A DNA stretch of 64,000 nt, from contig NC_084793.1 in assembly GCF_963169125.1 (NCBI RefSeq), positions 43,209,578 to 43,273,577 on the forward strand, written 5' to 3'. The stretch is from Humulus lupulus. Lineage: Eukaryota; Streptophyta; Magnoliopsida; Rosales; Cannabaceae. Of this stretch, positions 1 to 11,672 are shown piece after piece (positions within the stretch are counted from its first letter, which is position 1; every line of letters starts with the position of its first letter). Made by a program: the position numbers and the translations under genes. The notes beneath the pieces are model-generated. The model did no database searches. It was not told the DNA's origin and saw only the letters and a program-made list of their open reading frames with translations.

Positions 1-2249
1 TTCGAACAGTCCAGAATTCTAGCTTTAAACTCAACTGGAACACCTCCAATGTAAATATGAGATTTAGAGTAATTAATTTTTAGATCCGAAGAGATGCCAA
101 ACTCAGAAAATGCCTCTAGAAGAATTTGCACAGAGGATGAGGTACCTTTACAAAATAGAATAAGGTCATCAACAAAGCATAGACTAATTAGATTCAAAGA
201 CTTACACATTTGATGAAATCTGAACCGATTATCCTTGGAAGCATTAATCAATAGACGGGAGAGATACTCCATCACTATAACAAAGAGTAAAGGAGAAATA
301 GGATCTCCTTGCCGCAGCCTTTTTCCGCCCTTAAAGTGCCCTTGAATTCTACCATTTAGAACCAAAGAGTAAGACGAACCCCTCAAGCAAACCATAATCC
401 ATTTGATGAACCGACTAGGAAAGCAAAACATATTGAGAAAATTCTCCAAAAAATCCCAGTCAATAGTATCATATGCCTTGCTCAAGCCAAGTTTTATTGC
501 GCACCGAGGGGAGCTATTTTTCCTATTGTAACCCTTAATCAAATCTTGAAAGATGAGGACATTGTAAGCCAAGGATCTATGCTTTATAAAAGCACATTGA
601 TTAAGGTTGATCAGAGATGGGAGAACAACAGCCAGCCGGGTACAGAGAATTTTAGCAATGCTTTTGTAAATGGTATTGCAACAAGCGATGGGCCTGAAAT
701 CAGAAGCATTAGTTGGCTGATCCACTTTTGGAATGAGAGAGATGATGGCATCATTGAGCAAGGGGGGAATTCTTCCTGTTTCAAAGAAGTCCAAAACAGC
801 CATGGAAACTTCCTTGCCTATATCCTTCCATAGAGCTTTGAAGAAACCTGCCCCATAACCATCCAGGCCAAGACTTTTGATTGAGTGAATACCAAACAAT
901 GTTGAACGAACGTCTTGGAGGGTAAACGGTTTTATTAAATTCAACTGATCATCAAAACTCAGAATTGGGCCGTGACCAATACAACTGGGGTCAAGACGAC
1001 CAATAGACTTGCTAGCACTGCCCAAATGATTCTTAAAATGTTGAAAAATATAATTAACAACCTTTTCATAATCATCCACAAAGTGACCCTCATCATCAAT
1101 ATAAGAAACAATACGATTAGAAATTTGCCTCTGTTTCAAGCTAGCATGAAAATATGAGGAATTTTCATCACCAAAACAAAGCCAAGTGATCTTACTTTTT
1201 TGGCGAATAAAACTAGCATAAATCTTCTCATGCCTGTTGTACTCCAACTGAGCTTCTTTTTCTTTTGACAGTAAAGAGGGATTTAAAGGATCTGAGTAAA
1301 GAGCAGCTTGGGCCTGCTGAAATTTGAATTTACTTTCCTCATATTTACAAACAACATCTCCCATAGACCTCCAATTAAACTTCTTCAGGACATGTTTAAG
1401 TCTAGTGAGTTTTCCAGCAAGTTTAGCCAACCCTTGACCCTCTAAAGGAATATCCCAGTTAGTAAGAACAGTCTCCCTAAACTTATCATGAGTAATCCAC
1501 ATATTATAAAACCGAAAAGGCTTCACCCCCGACCATCTGAAATCCACTTGTTTGATAAGCAGAAAACAGTGATCTGAAACCACATCCCATTGAGCATAAG
1601 CAACAGCCAACGAAAAGGAATCACTCCAACTCTCATTAGTAAATACTCTGTCCAACTTGGAAAAAATACGAGCTCCTCCATCTTGTTCATTAGACCAAGT
1701 ATAAGTTGGTCCCAAGGTCTTCATTTCAGCAACCTCTCCTAAAGCAAGCCACTGACGAGCATCCTCCATTTCCTTCACAGAAATAGGTCTTCCACCAAGT
1801 CTATCATCTACATGAAAAACAGCATTAAAGTCTCCCAGAATAATCCAAGGCTTAACAGGCCTCTAAACAATAGCTAAGTTAGACCATAATAATTTCCTAG
1901 TCTCCAAATGATTAGAACCATAAACAACCGAGAGGAAAAAACCCAGATTCCTACCAAGCAAACGAACTCTACAGTGTAAAAGTTGATCACTCTCCTGAAG
2001 GATATCTACCGTCACCAAATGAGCTTTCCATATTAGCAAAATTCGACCCTCCAAAACAGAACTGCTATAGAACTTCCAACCAGAAAAAGTTGAAGTCATA
2101 ATATCCTTTATTCTATCCCCTTTGATTTTTGTTTCAAACAATGCCCCAAGACCAATTTTATTCATCCTGCAGACATCCAAAACTGCCCGCTGCTTATTCT
2201 TTTTATTTATCACCCTAACATTCCAACTCAACATGTTGCGGCAATCCAT
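1..2249 (-). pseudogene. LINE ORF2, endonuclease and reverse transcriptase (partial)
   Basis: ORF2 starts at the ATG at 2249. The N-terminal APE-like endonuclease shows SWNVR near the start, GDFN near 1830 and SDHC near 1580. Reverse transcriptase follows, with LRQGDPISPLLF near 270-320 and the catalytic FVDD at 166-177. Reading the minus strand from 1860 to 1, I found one continuous frame. The only visible break is an in-frame TAG at 1863-1865, just before the GDFN motif. The protein is cut by the window edge after the RT palm. Its role is target-primed reverse transcription: the endonuclease nicks the target and RT copies the element RNA. The stop would separate endonuclease from RT, so the copy is probably inactive. 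Confidence 0.9.
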
Positions 2250-3492
2250 TCAAGTCAGGTGGTAAAGGCAGATCAGTTGTATGTTTATGTTTTTCTAGCA
2301 TAATGTTGAAAGAATTCCTCTACAACTCAGGGTGTGGAAAATGAGTGGATTTCATCATCACAGGTTTCCTTGGAGTAACCCATTCAGATCCAAGAGGGAT
2401 AGATGAATCATGAGCAATATGTGAAACCTCTTGTGGCTCCTATTGAGTTTGGGTACTGATATTCGGCCCAGCAGTAGCAGTGCCACTTGCTACATTTTCA
2501 TCTGCACTGGTTTGGTAAAGAGACTCTGTCATCCTCCTAACAACATCAGGGGCATGCTTGCATGAGGGAGCAGTGTGACCCAGCTTCTTACAACCATTAC
2601 ATTTGGTAGGTAACCACTCATAATAAATAGGCTGTTCCATAACCTGACCTCTCTCATTTAGATAGTGAATATGCATAGGGAGATGTTCAGCAATTTCCAT
2701 ATCAACTAGGACTCTAGCGAACTTGATCATAGATCTAGCTTTCGTGACCTTATCAATCATAATAGGAGTACCAATCATACTAACAAGAGCACTCAGACAG
2801 TTCACACCCCAGTATTGCAAACCAAGACCAGGTAATCGAATCCAAACAGACACATATTTTACTGACCTTAAAGACTCAACATCAGATGACCATGGCCAAA
2901 GCACTACGGGTTTCTTGTCAAAATGAATCACTCCTAATTCGAGCACCATATCCCTAGTAGCCTCATCTCGAAACTTCACCATGGTGAAACCAGAATTCAT
3001 TTGGGCCACACGGTCAATGCCAAGTTTACCCCAAATTCTCATGATGAACGCTTCAAAAACAGCTAGGGGAGGATTAACTCCAATTACCACACAAATCAGA
3101 GCTGATTTCTAGAAAGAGGCCTCCACTTCAACCTCATCCATATCCAATTGAGCCACCAATTTTCCATCTCGCTGAATCGGGTCCTGATAATGAAGTCTCG
3201 TACAACCAAAAGTTGGGAGAGTTTCCTTAAACCGAGCCCAATTTTCTTTGGCCAAGTCTTGGAAAGACTGTGCTTCATCTTCAGCAGCCCAGGACATCAG
3301 GTTAGATCTCTCAGCATTGTCATCAGGAATCGTCACACCAGGGCCAGGAAGCACTGGATCAAATCTCTTCTCCTCAGACGCACCTACCACCGTCTCAATG
3401 GCTTCCTCCTCAACAATCTGACCATTGGATGAAGGGAGCTCTGAAACATTCACTTTAGCTAGCTTCTGCACAGGCTTCTTCCTTCTCGCCAT
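2215..3492 (-). pseudogene. LINE ORF1, nucleic-acid-binding protein with CCHC knuckle
   Basis: ORF1 of the LINE, starting at the ATG at 3492 (residues MARRKKPVQK). One frame runs to 2215, where it would end inside the start of ORF2, overlapping it by about 35 bases in another frame. Three in-frame TAG codons interrupt it, at 3109-3111, 2440-2442 and 2320-2322. The middle part resembles DUF4283, the RNA-binding-like domain of plant LINE and LTR gag proteins. It is followed by a zinc knuckle, CNGCKKLGHTAPSC, near 2580-2625. The stretch EWVTPRK after the second stop is typical of LINE ORF1 C-termini and shows the frame once continued. In L1 elements ORF1 coats the element RNA; here the protein would be truncated. 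Confidence 0.85.
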
Positions 3493-3560
3493 GGAAAGAG
3501 AGAAAGGTTGTGACCACGCTGTGCCAAAATGGGTTTTTAGTGATGAAAAATTAAATCTAA

Positions 3561-5069
3561 GGGCTCGAGATCGATCCTACAACCCAGTTTAGTAGGATTC
3601 AATGTCCCGGAGGCTATGACTTGGTCTGGAAGCCTTTAATTACTCGTTATTGAAGGGATTCTATATTATGGTAGTGACTAGGTTATCACTAGGGGCTCAG
3701 AACCGGGATCATGCTCGAGGGTCATTCATTGGTAACCTGTACTTGGGCTAAAGGTAAGAAAACTGCACCCAGTATGTGATACATGTGATTATGGATTGGC
3801 CTAAATTGTTGAACATGAATATGATTAGGATTGAACGCATGAGTATGTGCATGATTATGATTATGCTTGTGATTATAGATTAAGCATGTTAAATGCTTTA
3901 TATCTGGATATTTGATATATGATGAATGCCTGCTAGCACTATATAATTGAGGAAAGCATTGACTTATTAGTCAAGGACAACATTAACACGTTGAGTGCTA
4001 GTCGTAAGGCATTGACTTATTAGTCAAGGACGACAATAGTGCTGAGCGTTGGTCGTAAAGCATTGACTCATTAGTCAAGGAAGACATTAGCACGGTGAGT
4101 GCTAGCGTAAAGCATTGACTTGTTAGTTAAGAACGACATTATCACGGTGAGTGCTGGTCGTAAATCATTGACTTATTAGTCAAGGACAGCCTTATCAAAT
4201 TGAGTGTTGGTCGAAAAGCATTGACTTATGTGTCAAGGGCGGCAATAGTGCACTGAGCGTTGGTCGATATGGTTTAGTCTAACCAGGAGCGCATCATACG
4301 CTTGACCGATCTATTGGTCGGGGAAAAACTAAAGCGCCAGGTACGCTGGGCAAGCTCCAAGACTGGTTGTAGAGAGGACAGAGCAAAAGGTCCTAGGGTG
4401 ACTCATTAGTCCCATATCCTAGGGCGTTGAGCCAATATGATTTATTAATCGTGTGTTTGGGCGCTGAGCCCCAGTATGATTCCATAATCATGTATTTTGG
4501 GCATTGGGCCTCGGTATGATGCATTGATTATTTATCTAGGGCAATTGGCCCCATATGACACTGTTGTCATTTATATGAATGGTGTGCATGCGTGAGGGGT
4601 TATTACTGCTAGGCATGCATATTATGATTTGGAAATATGTTATTAACTACGTATGAGCATGTTTAAGTTTTCTTGCTGAGCATTGACTCACGGGTGCTAT
4701 ATGGTGCAGGTAAAGGGAAAAGAAAGCTAGACCATCCTTGAGTTGGAGAGCTTAAATGATGATGTGTACATATGCAGCTACTCGACCACCACAGTCGAGG
4801 GTTTAAAAAGGAACTAGGGTCAAACCCTATTTTTCTGCTTAGGTCGGCAGATTGTAACTCTTTTATTGTAATTAACATTTTAAATGTATTTTGGGATCCC
4901 ATGTATACAGTAAATATTTTAGTGAAATGTTTGTATTTTCGACCAAAATTTTTAATCCTAAACCGTTAATCATATTTAGTTACACGGTTATGACCAAATG
5001 ACTCATTTAACCAGTTTAGCACTATTTAAAATACACAATGTAACGGTCCCTGAGTATTAGGGCATTACA
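3561..5069 (+). mobile_element. Truncated chromovirus-type LTR (LTR D)
   Basis: This stretch is homologous, in reverse orientation, to the LTRs at 50807-52567 and 57621-60140 and to solo LTR C. A clear shared segment is GGGGCTCAGAACCGGGATC near 3691, and the run into 'aagaaaactgcaccca' near 3765 also matches. The 3' end is intact (GGGCATTACA at 5060-5069) and is followed by GTAAC, which continues into copia LTR sequence. The 5' end is missing where the LINE begins. No internal domain is attached, so it is best read as a solo or truncated LTR inserted in the copia LTR. The expected left TSD copy is lost. Confidence 0.8.
3955..4265 (+). repeat. 52-bp tandem array, about six copies, inside LTR D
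   Basis: Units begin GCATTGACTTATTAGTCAAG and end near GTTGGTCGTAAA. About six units of 51-55 bases follow one another with moderate divergence. The related LTRs near 51570 and 58380 carry only one matching motif (CTTGACTCATAAGTCAAG on the plus strand), so the array is a local expansion. Each unit contains a small inverted repeat, TTGAC...GTCAA. Confidence 0.85.
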
Positions 5070-5523
5070 GTAACCTCAATATTAAGATCATCGTGTATAT
5101 GATCATCGTTTGATGTGTTTGATTAATACCATGAAACCGTGTTCAAACAAGTATTAACAAATCACACCTGGTCCAGTTCTATATATCACTATATATAAAG
5201 TACCTTTACTAAAGTGTCCTACTACACTAGTGACCCGGATCTAGGTCACTTGTATTCATAACACTAGTGAACCGTACTAGCAGTAATTAATCTAAATATT
5301 CCGTATAGCGAATTGTTTCAAGTTTATTATCTTAATCTCGATCCTCTCATACCAATATGAGATTAAGACCAGATATATAAACTTTAGAATTTTCTGATAT
5401 TTACTTAATATTATCAACATAATATCGGACATAGTCTCTATATATATAATAATTCAATTCAATTATTTATTTCATTTAAAACATCTGTCAACTACAATTT
5501 CTTTAAGGACACTATTCCCAACA
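5070..5523 (-). repeat. Copia-1 3' LTR, partial
   Basis: In minus-strand sense the LTR starts TGTTGGGAATAG at 5523 and runs left to 5070, where LTR D interrupts it. It matches the same part of the 5' LTR at 36010-36474, and the duplicated copy at 35590-35815. The remainder is lost or lies outside the window. Confidence 0.85.
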
Positions 5524-5538
5524 ATCTCCCACTTGCCC
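5524..5538 (-). other. Copia-1 polypurine tract
   Basis: On the minus strand GGGCAAGTGGGAGAT lies directly before the LTR start TGTTGGG. This is the expected position and composition of the plus-strand primer of an LTR retrotransposon, and it fixes the element's orientation. Confidence 0.8.
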
Positions 5539-7767
5539 TAAAGCAAATTGAGACATCTCTCTCAATGTGTCAATCACATTATCTTGAACGAATTTTTCTA
5601 ACAAAGTCTTTATTAACAGTTTTGTAAGAAACTGTTTTGAAGCTATCTTCAAGATCATTACATCAATTATGTAAAATTGTCTTGAATTAAATGATACTTC
5701 ATTTCATGTGCTTTACCCTCTCACGATTTCTAGTTCTTCTAGAATAGTTGTTTCTCCATTGATTTAACAATGAGATACTAGTAGTTTATTCAAGTTTAAA
5801 ACCCTTTCCAGAATGGTAAGAACTCAACTAAATCAAATAGCCTATTTAACTGCTTGTAGCTATAACATTTCAGCTTCTATGGTGAAACATACAAATCTGA
5901 AATGTCCAATACATTTCTAGATTAATGTATCTCCTCCATAGTTATGAAATTGATTCTGATATCAATCTTTGAAGATTTCTACCTGGTTTAAAATCAGTTT
6001 TATCCTTTGGAATTTTAGGTCACTGCCTAAATACACAAACATATAATCTGGATTATATTCAAGATGCTCAAAAAATTAAGTCCTTATAGTTATTCAATGA
6101 CTCAATCCATCATTGGATCGACAACTGCTGACTATTCCCACCGTTTAACAAATGTTAATTCGAAGACATAACATTCAATACATTAAATAGTCCATCACTG
6201 AGTTGTAGGAATACTGTCTCATGTCCTTCTTTTTTAGTAAAAGAATAAATGGGCATTATTATTTAGATAATGCATCCTCCTGACCGGGAAGGCAAAAAGC
6301 CTTTCTTGGATTTTTGTAAACTAAAGTATTTAAACTTCTTATCTATATAAGTCGCTTGAGACAGTGCCAAAAGATTGCTATTTCAATCTCTATAGATTTG
6401 AATGCATTGAACATTCTTGACTTTTCTAAATCTAATATTTAGAAATGTTCGGCAAACAATTTATTTTCTATTGATAATTTCTCTACATCATTCCCTATTA
6501 TCAGAATGTTATTAATATTAAGAATAATCACAACAGAATCTTTCTGGTTGAGATCTTCAAACGATTTTATCATGTTAGCCATTTAGTAAAGACTACTTAG
6601 ACATCCATTTAAATTAATCTCATAATCCATGCATAAAGCAATGGATAAGAGTATGTAAAAAAATTTAAGCATGGTTACAGTAAAATGTATTTATTCGAGT
6701 AATAAATTCTTCTTTCTATTTATAGCCTTAGGCTACTAACCTTACTTTGAAAAGTTTGTACTTTCATCTGTTCTCCTATTCATTTTGAATATCTTGTTTC
6801 AAACTGAAGTTTAATGAACTTTAGTTGGATGTTCAAGAATCCAAATGTCATAGAATTCCAAATTCCATTTCTAGATTCATGGTGTTTGAACCATTGTTTT
6901 CTGTAAAAATATTTTCATTACATGCTAGTATGTGAATGAAATATAGTTAGATTGTGTTACACACAACCAACTAAACTTTATATTTGTAATGGAGTAGTTA
7001 CTAACTAACACTCCCACTATAATAATGCTTTACATAATTTGTGATATTCTTTGTTTTTATCATTGTTAATTATTAGTAACTTGCTTACTTGACTTATAGT
7101 CATTATTTCTAGTACAATTTAACTAGAAAAATATAGTGATTTTAATAATCATGCTTCATTAAAGTATAAGAGATACAAACACTTTTGTAATCTTTTATGA
7201 TTATTAAATTGTTTCACTAAATGATTTTATGGAAAATTTTCAATTTATTCACATAACCACTTGTGAATCCCAATTTTTAAGCCTTTATTATTGTACAATC
7301 AAACATGTACAAAGTATAACAAGTGTTAAAATTATAGAAATAATAAAGACGATAATGATCACTCATTATCTATTTAATCTTATCTAATATGATTATATTC
7401 CATTTCTAAAATACTAATTTTGCTTAGCATTCTAGTTGTATGTGAGTTGGGTTTGAATTCCAAGTTCACATGCAATTTACTTGAATTCCAAATTCGAGTT
7501 TAGACTTCCTTTTGATCAGATCAAACAAGTCTTTAAGTGACTTTACTTTGAATGTTGCATGGAAAATTTCTAGAAATTTTCTTTGTATCCAATTAAAAAT
7601 AAACTTATCTTAAATAAGTGTCAATCAATAATGACTAACTATTTATTATCTCTTTTAGCTTTGAACATTAAAAATGTTCAACATACATTTCTACGTATTA
7701 GCTTAACGATTATGTGATTTTTGAGCCTTTATTAGAGAAAAGTCTTTTGGTTAACTATAATTAATAG
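5539..7767 (-). pseudogene. Copia-1 pol relic (reverse transcriptase and RNase H region)
   Basis: No long reading frame survives. Translated on the minus strand, short stretches still resemble copia RT. KVQTF near 6750 corresponds to the KVQTFKARLVAKG region. NINNILIIGNDVE near 6485-6525 corresponds to the YVDDILLIGND catalytic block, with both catalytic aspartates changed to asparagine. Sequence towards 5539 should be RNase H but is too decayed to align by eye. The part from 7000 to 7767 is AT-rich with no recognisable motif. The Tat insertion starts at 7768. Confidence 0.6.
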
Positions 7768-8558
7768 TGTTATACCCAGATTTCGAGCCATAGTAAATAT
7801 GACCTCGAAAGCTGAGTTCGCAACAAATGGTCTCGTGAGGATTAGAGTGATCTAGGATTGTAAGTCGAGCCTGCAGAGTATGATGTATGATCTCGAATGC
7901 GGTGATCTCGAAATGACCTCGATCTCGAAAGGTAGCTCCGAGAACACCTTCATCTTCAGGAACTTCGGAGCATGATTCTTGAGCTCGATGTCCCTTCTCG
8001 AAATAAACGTTAGCTTGGGAGATGTCAGTGGCTCGCACAATGACATGAGACCAGAAATGCTGGAGCCTTGAAGATACGCTATAACCACCTTGAACATCTA
8101 CAAGTATAATAACTATGAGATGTAGCCCTCATTAATTGATGTAAATCCCCAAGAATTGTGGGATATTATTTAATACAGTTATACGCCCCCTGGTCTTTGG
8201 GGGACGTTTCCTTTAATATATGATTATTGGCATTTAAAGCCAATATTTGTATTCACAAAAGAGTAACTACCCAAAATATGTGGGATAGTATTCTGCACCC
8301 TTCTCTATAAATAGAGAAGGCATGCACCATTGTAAAGGACCGAAATTCTGATCCTTGAGAGAAAACTCTGGAAAATTCTTGCTAAAGAATTGTTCAGAGA
8401 TAATCTTGAGATTAATAACAGAGACTCGTGGACTAGGCAGATTTAACTGCTGAACCACGTAAAAAGCCGTGTTTGATTTGTTTGTTTATTTTTGGCCATT
8501 GTCTTAAATTGTTTACGTGCTCTCTTCTTTTATCTGCTGACGAAAAACGGCGTCAACA
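7768..8558 (+). repeat. Tat-1 5' LTR
   Basis: It begins TGTTATACCC and ends GCGTCAACA (791 bases). A primer-binding-site-like stretch follows and gag starts at 8607. It aligns only loosely with the LTR at 28845-29564. Shared parts are the TGTT...AACA ends, the GAACCACGTAAAA block near 8450 and the terminal GCGAAAAAC-type block, so the two belong to related but distinct subfamilies. Confidence 0.85.
8304..8314 (+). promoter_or_regulatory. TATA box in the Tat-1 5' LTR
   Basis: CTATAAATAGA lies about 245 bases before the LTR end, where the LTR promoter is expected. Transcription would start near 8335-8345. No expression can be inferred. Confidence 0.6.
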
Positions 8559-8559
8559 G

Positions 8560-8579
8560 TTTGGTGCTTTCATTGAGAG
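8560..8579 (+). other. Tat-1 primer binding site
   Basis: TTTGGTGCTTTCATTGAGAG lies one base after the LTR end and is repeated exactly after the partial LTR at 14583-14602. The position and the TGG start are those of a tRNA primer site. I could not assign the tRNA. Confidence 0.65.
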
Positions 8580-8606
8580 CCTTAAGCATTCATCCCTGAG
8601 AGATTC

Positions 8607-9740
8607 ATGGCTGCAAACAATCAGAACACTCCTGAAGAAAATTACCCAAGGCGTCCTGGAAAACAGCCAATGGAGAACCCGGACGCTGATGAAAGGAGTG
8701 GGTCCTCTGATTCCCGGGGACCACCTCCACAACCAAGGGATGAGGACATGTACTATAACCCTGAACGTTATGTCCCTATTGTGGAATTGGAGAATCGGCA
8801 GCTGAAATAGTTGTTGGCAGAAGCCAACAAACGTAACGAGGAGTTGACTAGGATAGCCGCAGAGGCGCAGGTGGCTCAGCCCCCGCCTCCGCGCGAAGAC
8901 CAAGTCCCTCCTCCAAGGGATGTGCACGTTCCTCCCCGGAGGCCCCGTGGGCGTCCACGAAAAAATGCTGCCACAAGGAGGCCAGCACAACCTCCAGCAC
9001 CAACAGAGCCATCTGCTCCTTCTAGGCCTCAGAGGAGCACCCGAGCTCGGGTCCCGCCTAATCCACCTGTGGAAGTGCCTGCAGGAACTGAGAACAACCG
9101 AGCTCCTGCCGAGGCTCGGACTCAGGTTCCTGGTAGTGCACCGAACGCAACTGGCCCATCTCGGGCAAATTCTGGACCCTCCAGGCTGAGGCAAGGACGA
9201 CAACCACCGTCACCTATACGGTTCCCTCCGTCTCCCATAAGATATCCTTCACCTCTCCGCAGAAACGCTCAACCTGGTCGAGATCAGGATCAAGGGCGTA
9301 CAGGGGAAAGACAAGGAAACAGAGAGACGTTCCAGGGGCGGAGAGGCGCGCCATCTGAGAGGAGTCAAACGTCCCGATCTCGCACTACGGAGACGAGGCG
9401 ACGTAGAAAGGATCCACCACGAAATGACCGATCAATGAGTTTCACCAGTGATGAGTCCGGAGAAACTAGGTCCGTCAGTAAACACAACCGGGGTCGTAAA
9501 AATACTGGAAATCACAAGAGTCATCCTGACCTGCGAAATCATCTGAATCAGAGCAGGGGGAAAGGAGATCAGACAAATCCGGATCTAAGGAATCATCTGA
9601 ATGGGCGTAGAGATCCCTCACAGAGACGCGAGCCTGGGATCGCGATTAATGATCGGCAATTCCAGACACCGCCTAAGGACCCAGTCCAAGAAAGGATTGA
9701 TCAGCTCGAAAAAGCCTTTAGGCTTTTGAAGAATGAATGA
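8607..9740 (+). pseudogene. Tat-1 gag N-terminal region
   Basis: It starts at the ATG at 8607 (MAANNQNTPEEN), 48 bases after the LTR. The frame is interrupted by TAG at 8808-8810 and again by TGA at 9738-9740, yet continues in the same frame on both sides. The region is rich in proline, arginine and serine, low in complexity and highly basic from about 9100 to 9640, as expected of the disordered N-terminal part of a Tat gag. No catalytic motif is expected. Comparison with Tat-2 (15830-15910), where the matching stretch leads into EDELEPFAPN, supports continuity across the TGA. Confidence 0.75.
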
Positions 9741-11672
9741 GGGAACGGTCGATATGAGGACTCTGATGAGGAGCTCGAGCCGTTTGCTCCCAATATTTCT
9801 AACACTCAGTTTCCCCAAGGGTTCCGGATTCCTCACGTCCCAGCATTTGAGGGAAAAACTGACCCATGTAGCCACCTGAGTACATTCAACACTGTCATGA
9901 GAGCTAGTAACGTGGGCTACGAGCTCAGATGCATGTTGTTTCCAACGTCGTTAGCCGGACCTGCCAAGAGTTGGTTCGAGAAGTACAAGAGACATTCTAT
10001 AACTTCATGGGATCAATTGTCTAGAGACTTCAAGAAGCAGTTCCGAGCTATGATGGGAGTCAGACCCGAAGCATCCACTTTGACTAACGTCCGACAACAA
10101 CCGGGCGAAACACTGAAGAGCTACCTGACAAGATTTAATCTAGAGGTCGCCCGAGCTCGAGATGTGGATGACAGTGGGCACCTAATGGCTATCCGAGCTG
10201 GTGTTTTACCCGGGAGTGCCCTTTGGGATGACATGCAAGGGAAACCGGTGAGGTCAATAACTGAGTTTAACAGACGAACGCAGAGATTTGTCAATGTAGA
10301 GGAGGCGAGGTCAACGCTCAAGGCGACCTCGCAGACCGAAACTACAATGATAAACATTAACTCCGCCTCAACCTCGGCTGACCCAGCAGCTCCACAGCCT
10401 ACCTCAGAGAATCCCTCCAAAAGGAAAAAGAGCGAGGGAAATAACCCCGAGGCTGATGGAGGAAAGAAGAAGAAAGGAGAAAGGTATTTCTCCGTATATA
10501 AAGTGCACACCGAGCTCAACGAGTCTCGGGAAAACATATACCTGGCTAATGAAAACCAGGCCCCCTTCAGGCGTCCGGACCCAATGAGGAATCAAAAGTC
10601 CAAGAGGGATTCCAGCAAGTATTGCCGGTTTCATAGAGACACCGGACACACAACAGATGAGTGCCGACAGCTGAAGGACGAGATCGAAGGGTTGATCTCG
10701 AGAGGTTATTTCCGGCAGTATGTCAAAAACCAGAGTACTGGACAGACTACTGCAAGCCAGAGAGTAGCCGCACTTCCGACAGCACAGAATAATAACTCCC
10801 GATCTCGGGAAGAAGACAGGCCTCCGCCGATAGATGGAGAGGACGTAATAACCATCTCGGGAGGTCCTCATCTCGCAGGAGGGGGAGGAAATGCTCAAAA
10901 GTGGTATGTGAACGAGCTGAAGACAGGGGACGGGTCTCCTTATGAACCCGAACCAAGGGCACCAAAAAGCCAAAGGGTTGAAACTCAGCCTATAACCTTC
11001 ACCGAGGAGGATGCCTCCCATGTCCAGTTCCCTCATCATGATCCACTTGTCATCACCCTACAGCTTGCCAACAAAAGAGTGCGCCGAGTTCTCATAGACA
11101 ATGGGAGCTTAGTTAACATTCTTTATAAAGCAACACTAGAAAAAATGGGACTCTCCCTTCGCGACCTGAAGGCTTGTGCAACCACGTTGTACGGCTTTTC
11201 TGGAGAAGGAACCGCCTGTATGGGGTCCATCGAACTCCCTGTGACCTTGGGAAACTATCCAATCTCGGTGACCAAGATGATGGAGTTCGTGGTAGTAGAG
11301 TTACCATCTGCCTACAATGTATTGCTCGGGAGACCCGCCCTGGTCGGGCTGGGGGCAGTTTCATCTGTAAGGCATCTAGCCCTTAAGTTCCCAACTCCAA
11401 GTGGAGTCGGAACATTGAAAGGAGATCAATTGGCAGGAAGGGAGTGCTACAACATTTCCTTGAGGGGAAAGAAACAAACGAGCGCTCAAGCACTCGTCGT
11501 CATACAGAATAAAGATGGGACAGTTTTAGAAATTGATGAGGAGATCGATCCGAGGATTGAGGAGAAGGTTGACCTCCAACCTTTGGAAGAGCTCGAAGAG
11601 ATTCAGCTCGAGGAAGCTGACCCCACAAAGAAAGTGAAGGTCGGGAAACACCTCCGGGACGAATCAAAATAG
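9741..11672 (+). pseudogene. Tat-1 gag capsid, zinc-binding motif and aspartic protease
   Basis: The frame is open from 9741 although its first ATG is at 9897; the sense sequence before that ATG (EELEPFAPN) belongs to the protein. The retrotransposon gag domain lies at about 9850-10300 (AGPAKSWFEKYKRHSI region). A modified zinc-knuckle-like motif, YCRFHRDTGHTTDEC, is near 10619-10663. The protease region is near 11085-11340, with LIDNGSLVNIL in the active-site position, a Tat-like variant of the usual DSG/DTG signature. The frame ends at TAG 11670-11672 but continues in phase into pol. Gag would form the particle and protease would cleave the polyprotein. Confidence 0.85.

Larger units (their letters stand above)
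1..3560 (-). mobile_element. LINE (L1-type non-LTR retrotransposon), 3' part off window
   Basis: On the minus strand, an ORF1 with a CCHC knuckle is followed by an ORF2 with endonuclease and reverse transcriptase domains, the standard order of plant L1-type LINEs. The element enters from the left edge, so the RT C-terminus, 3' UTR and poly-A tail are missing. The 5' end lies near 3560, about 70 bases upstream of the ORF1 start, where chromovirus LTR sequence begins abruptly. The simplest reading is insertion of the LINE into that LTR. Only four premature stops were found, all TAG, so the copy is fairly young. Confidence 0.9.

Noticed and set aside
3955..4265. Regularly spaced repeats resembling a CRISPR array.
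   Set aside because: The 'spacers' are also repeated, the array lies inside a plant LTR, and no cas-like genes are near. It is an ordinary tandem repeat.
8553..9203. A 216-codon open frame on the minus strand.
   Set aside because: It is the shadow of the GC-rich, low-complexity Tat-1 gag on the plus strand and has no family motif.
10404..11039. A 211-codon open frame on the minus strand.
   Set aside because: It lies opposite the Tat-1 gag-protease frame, which is clearly the coding one.
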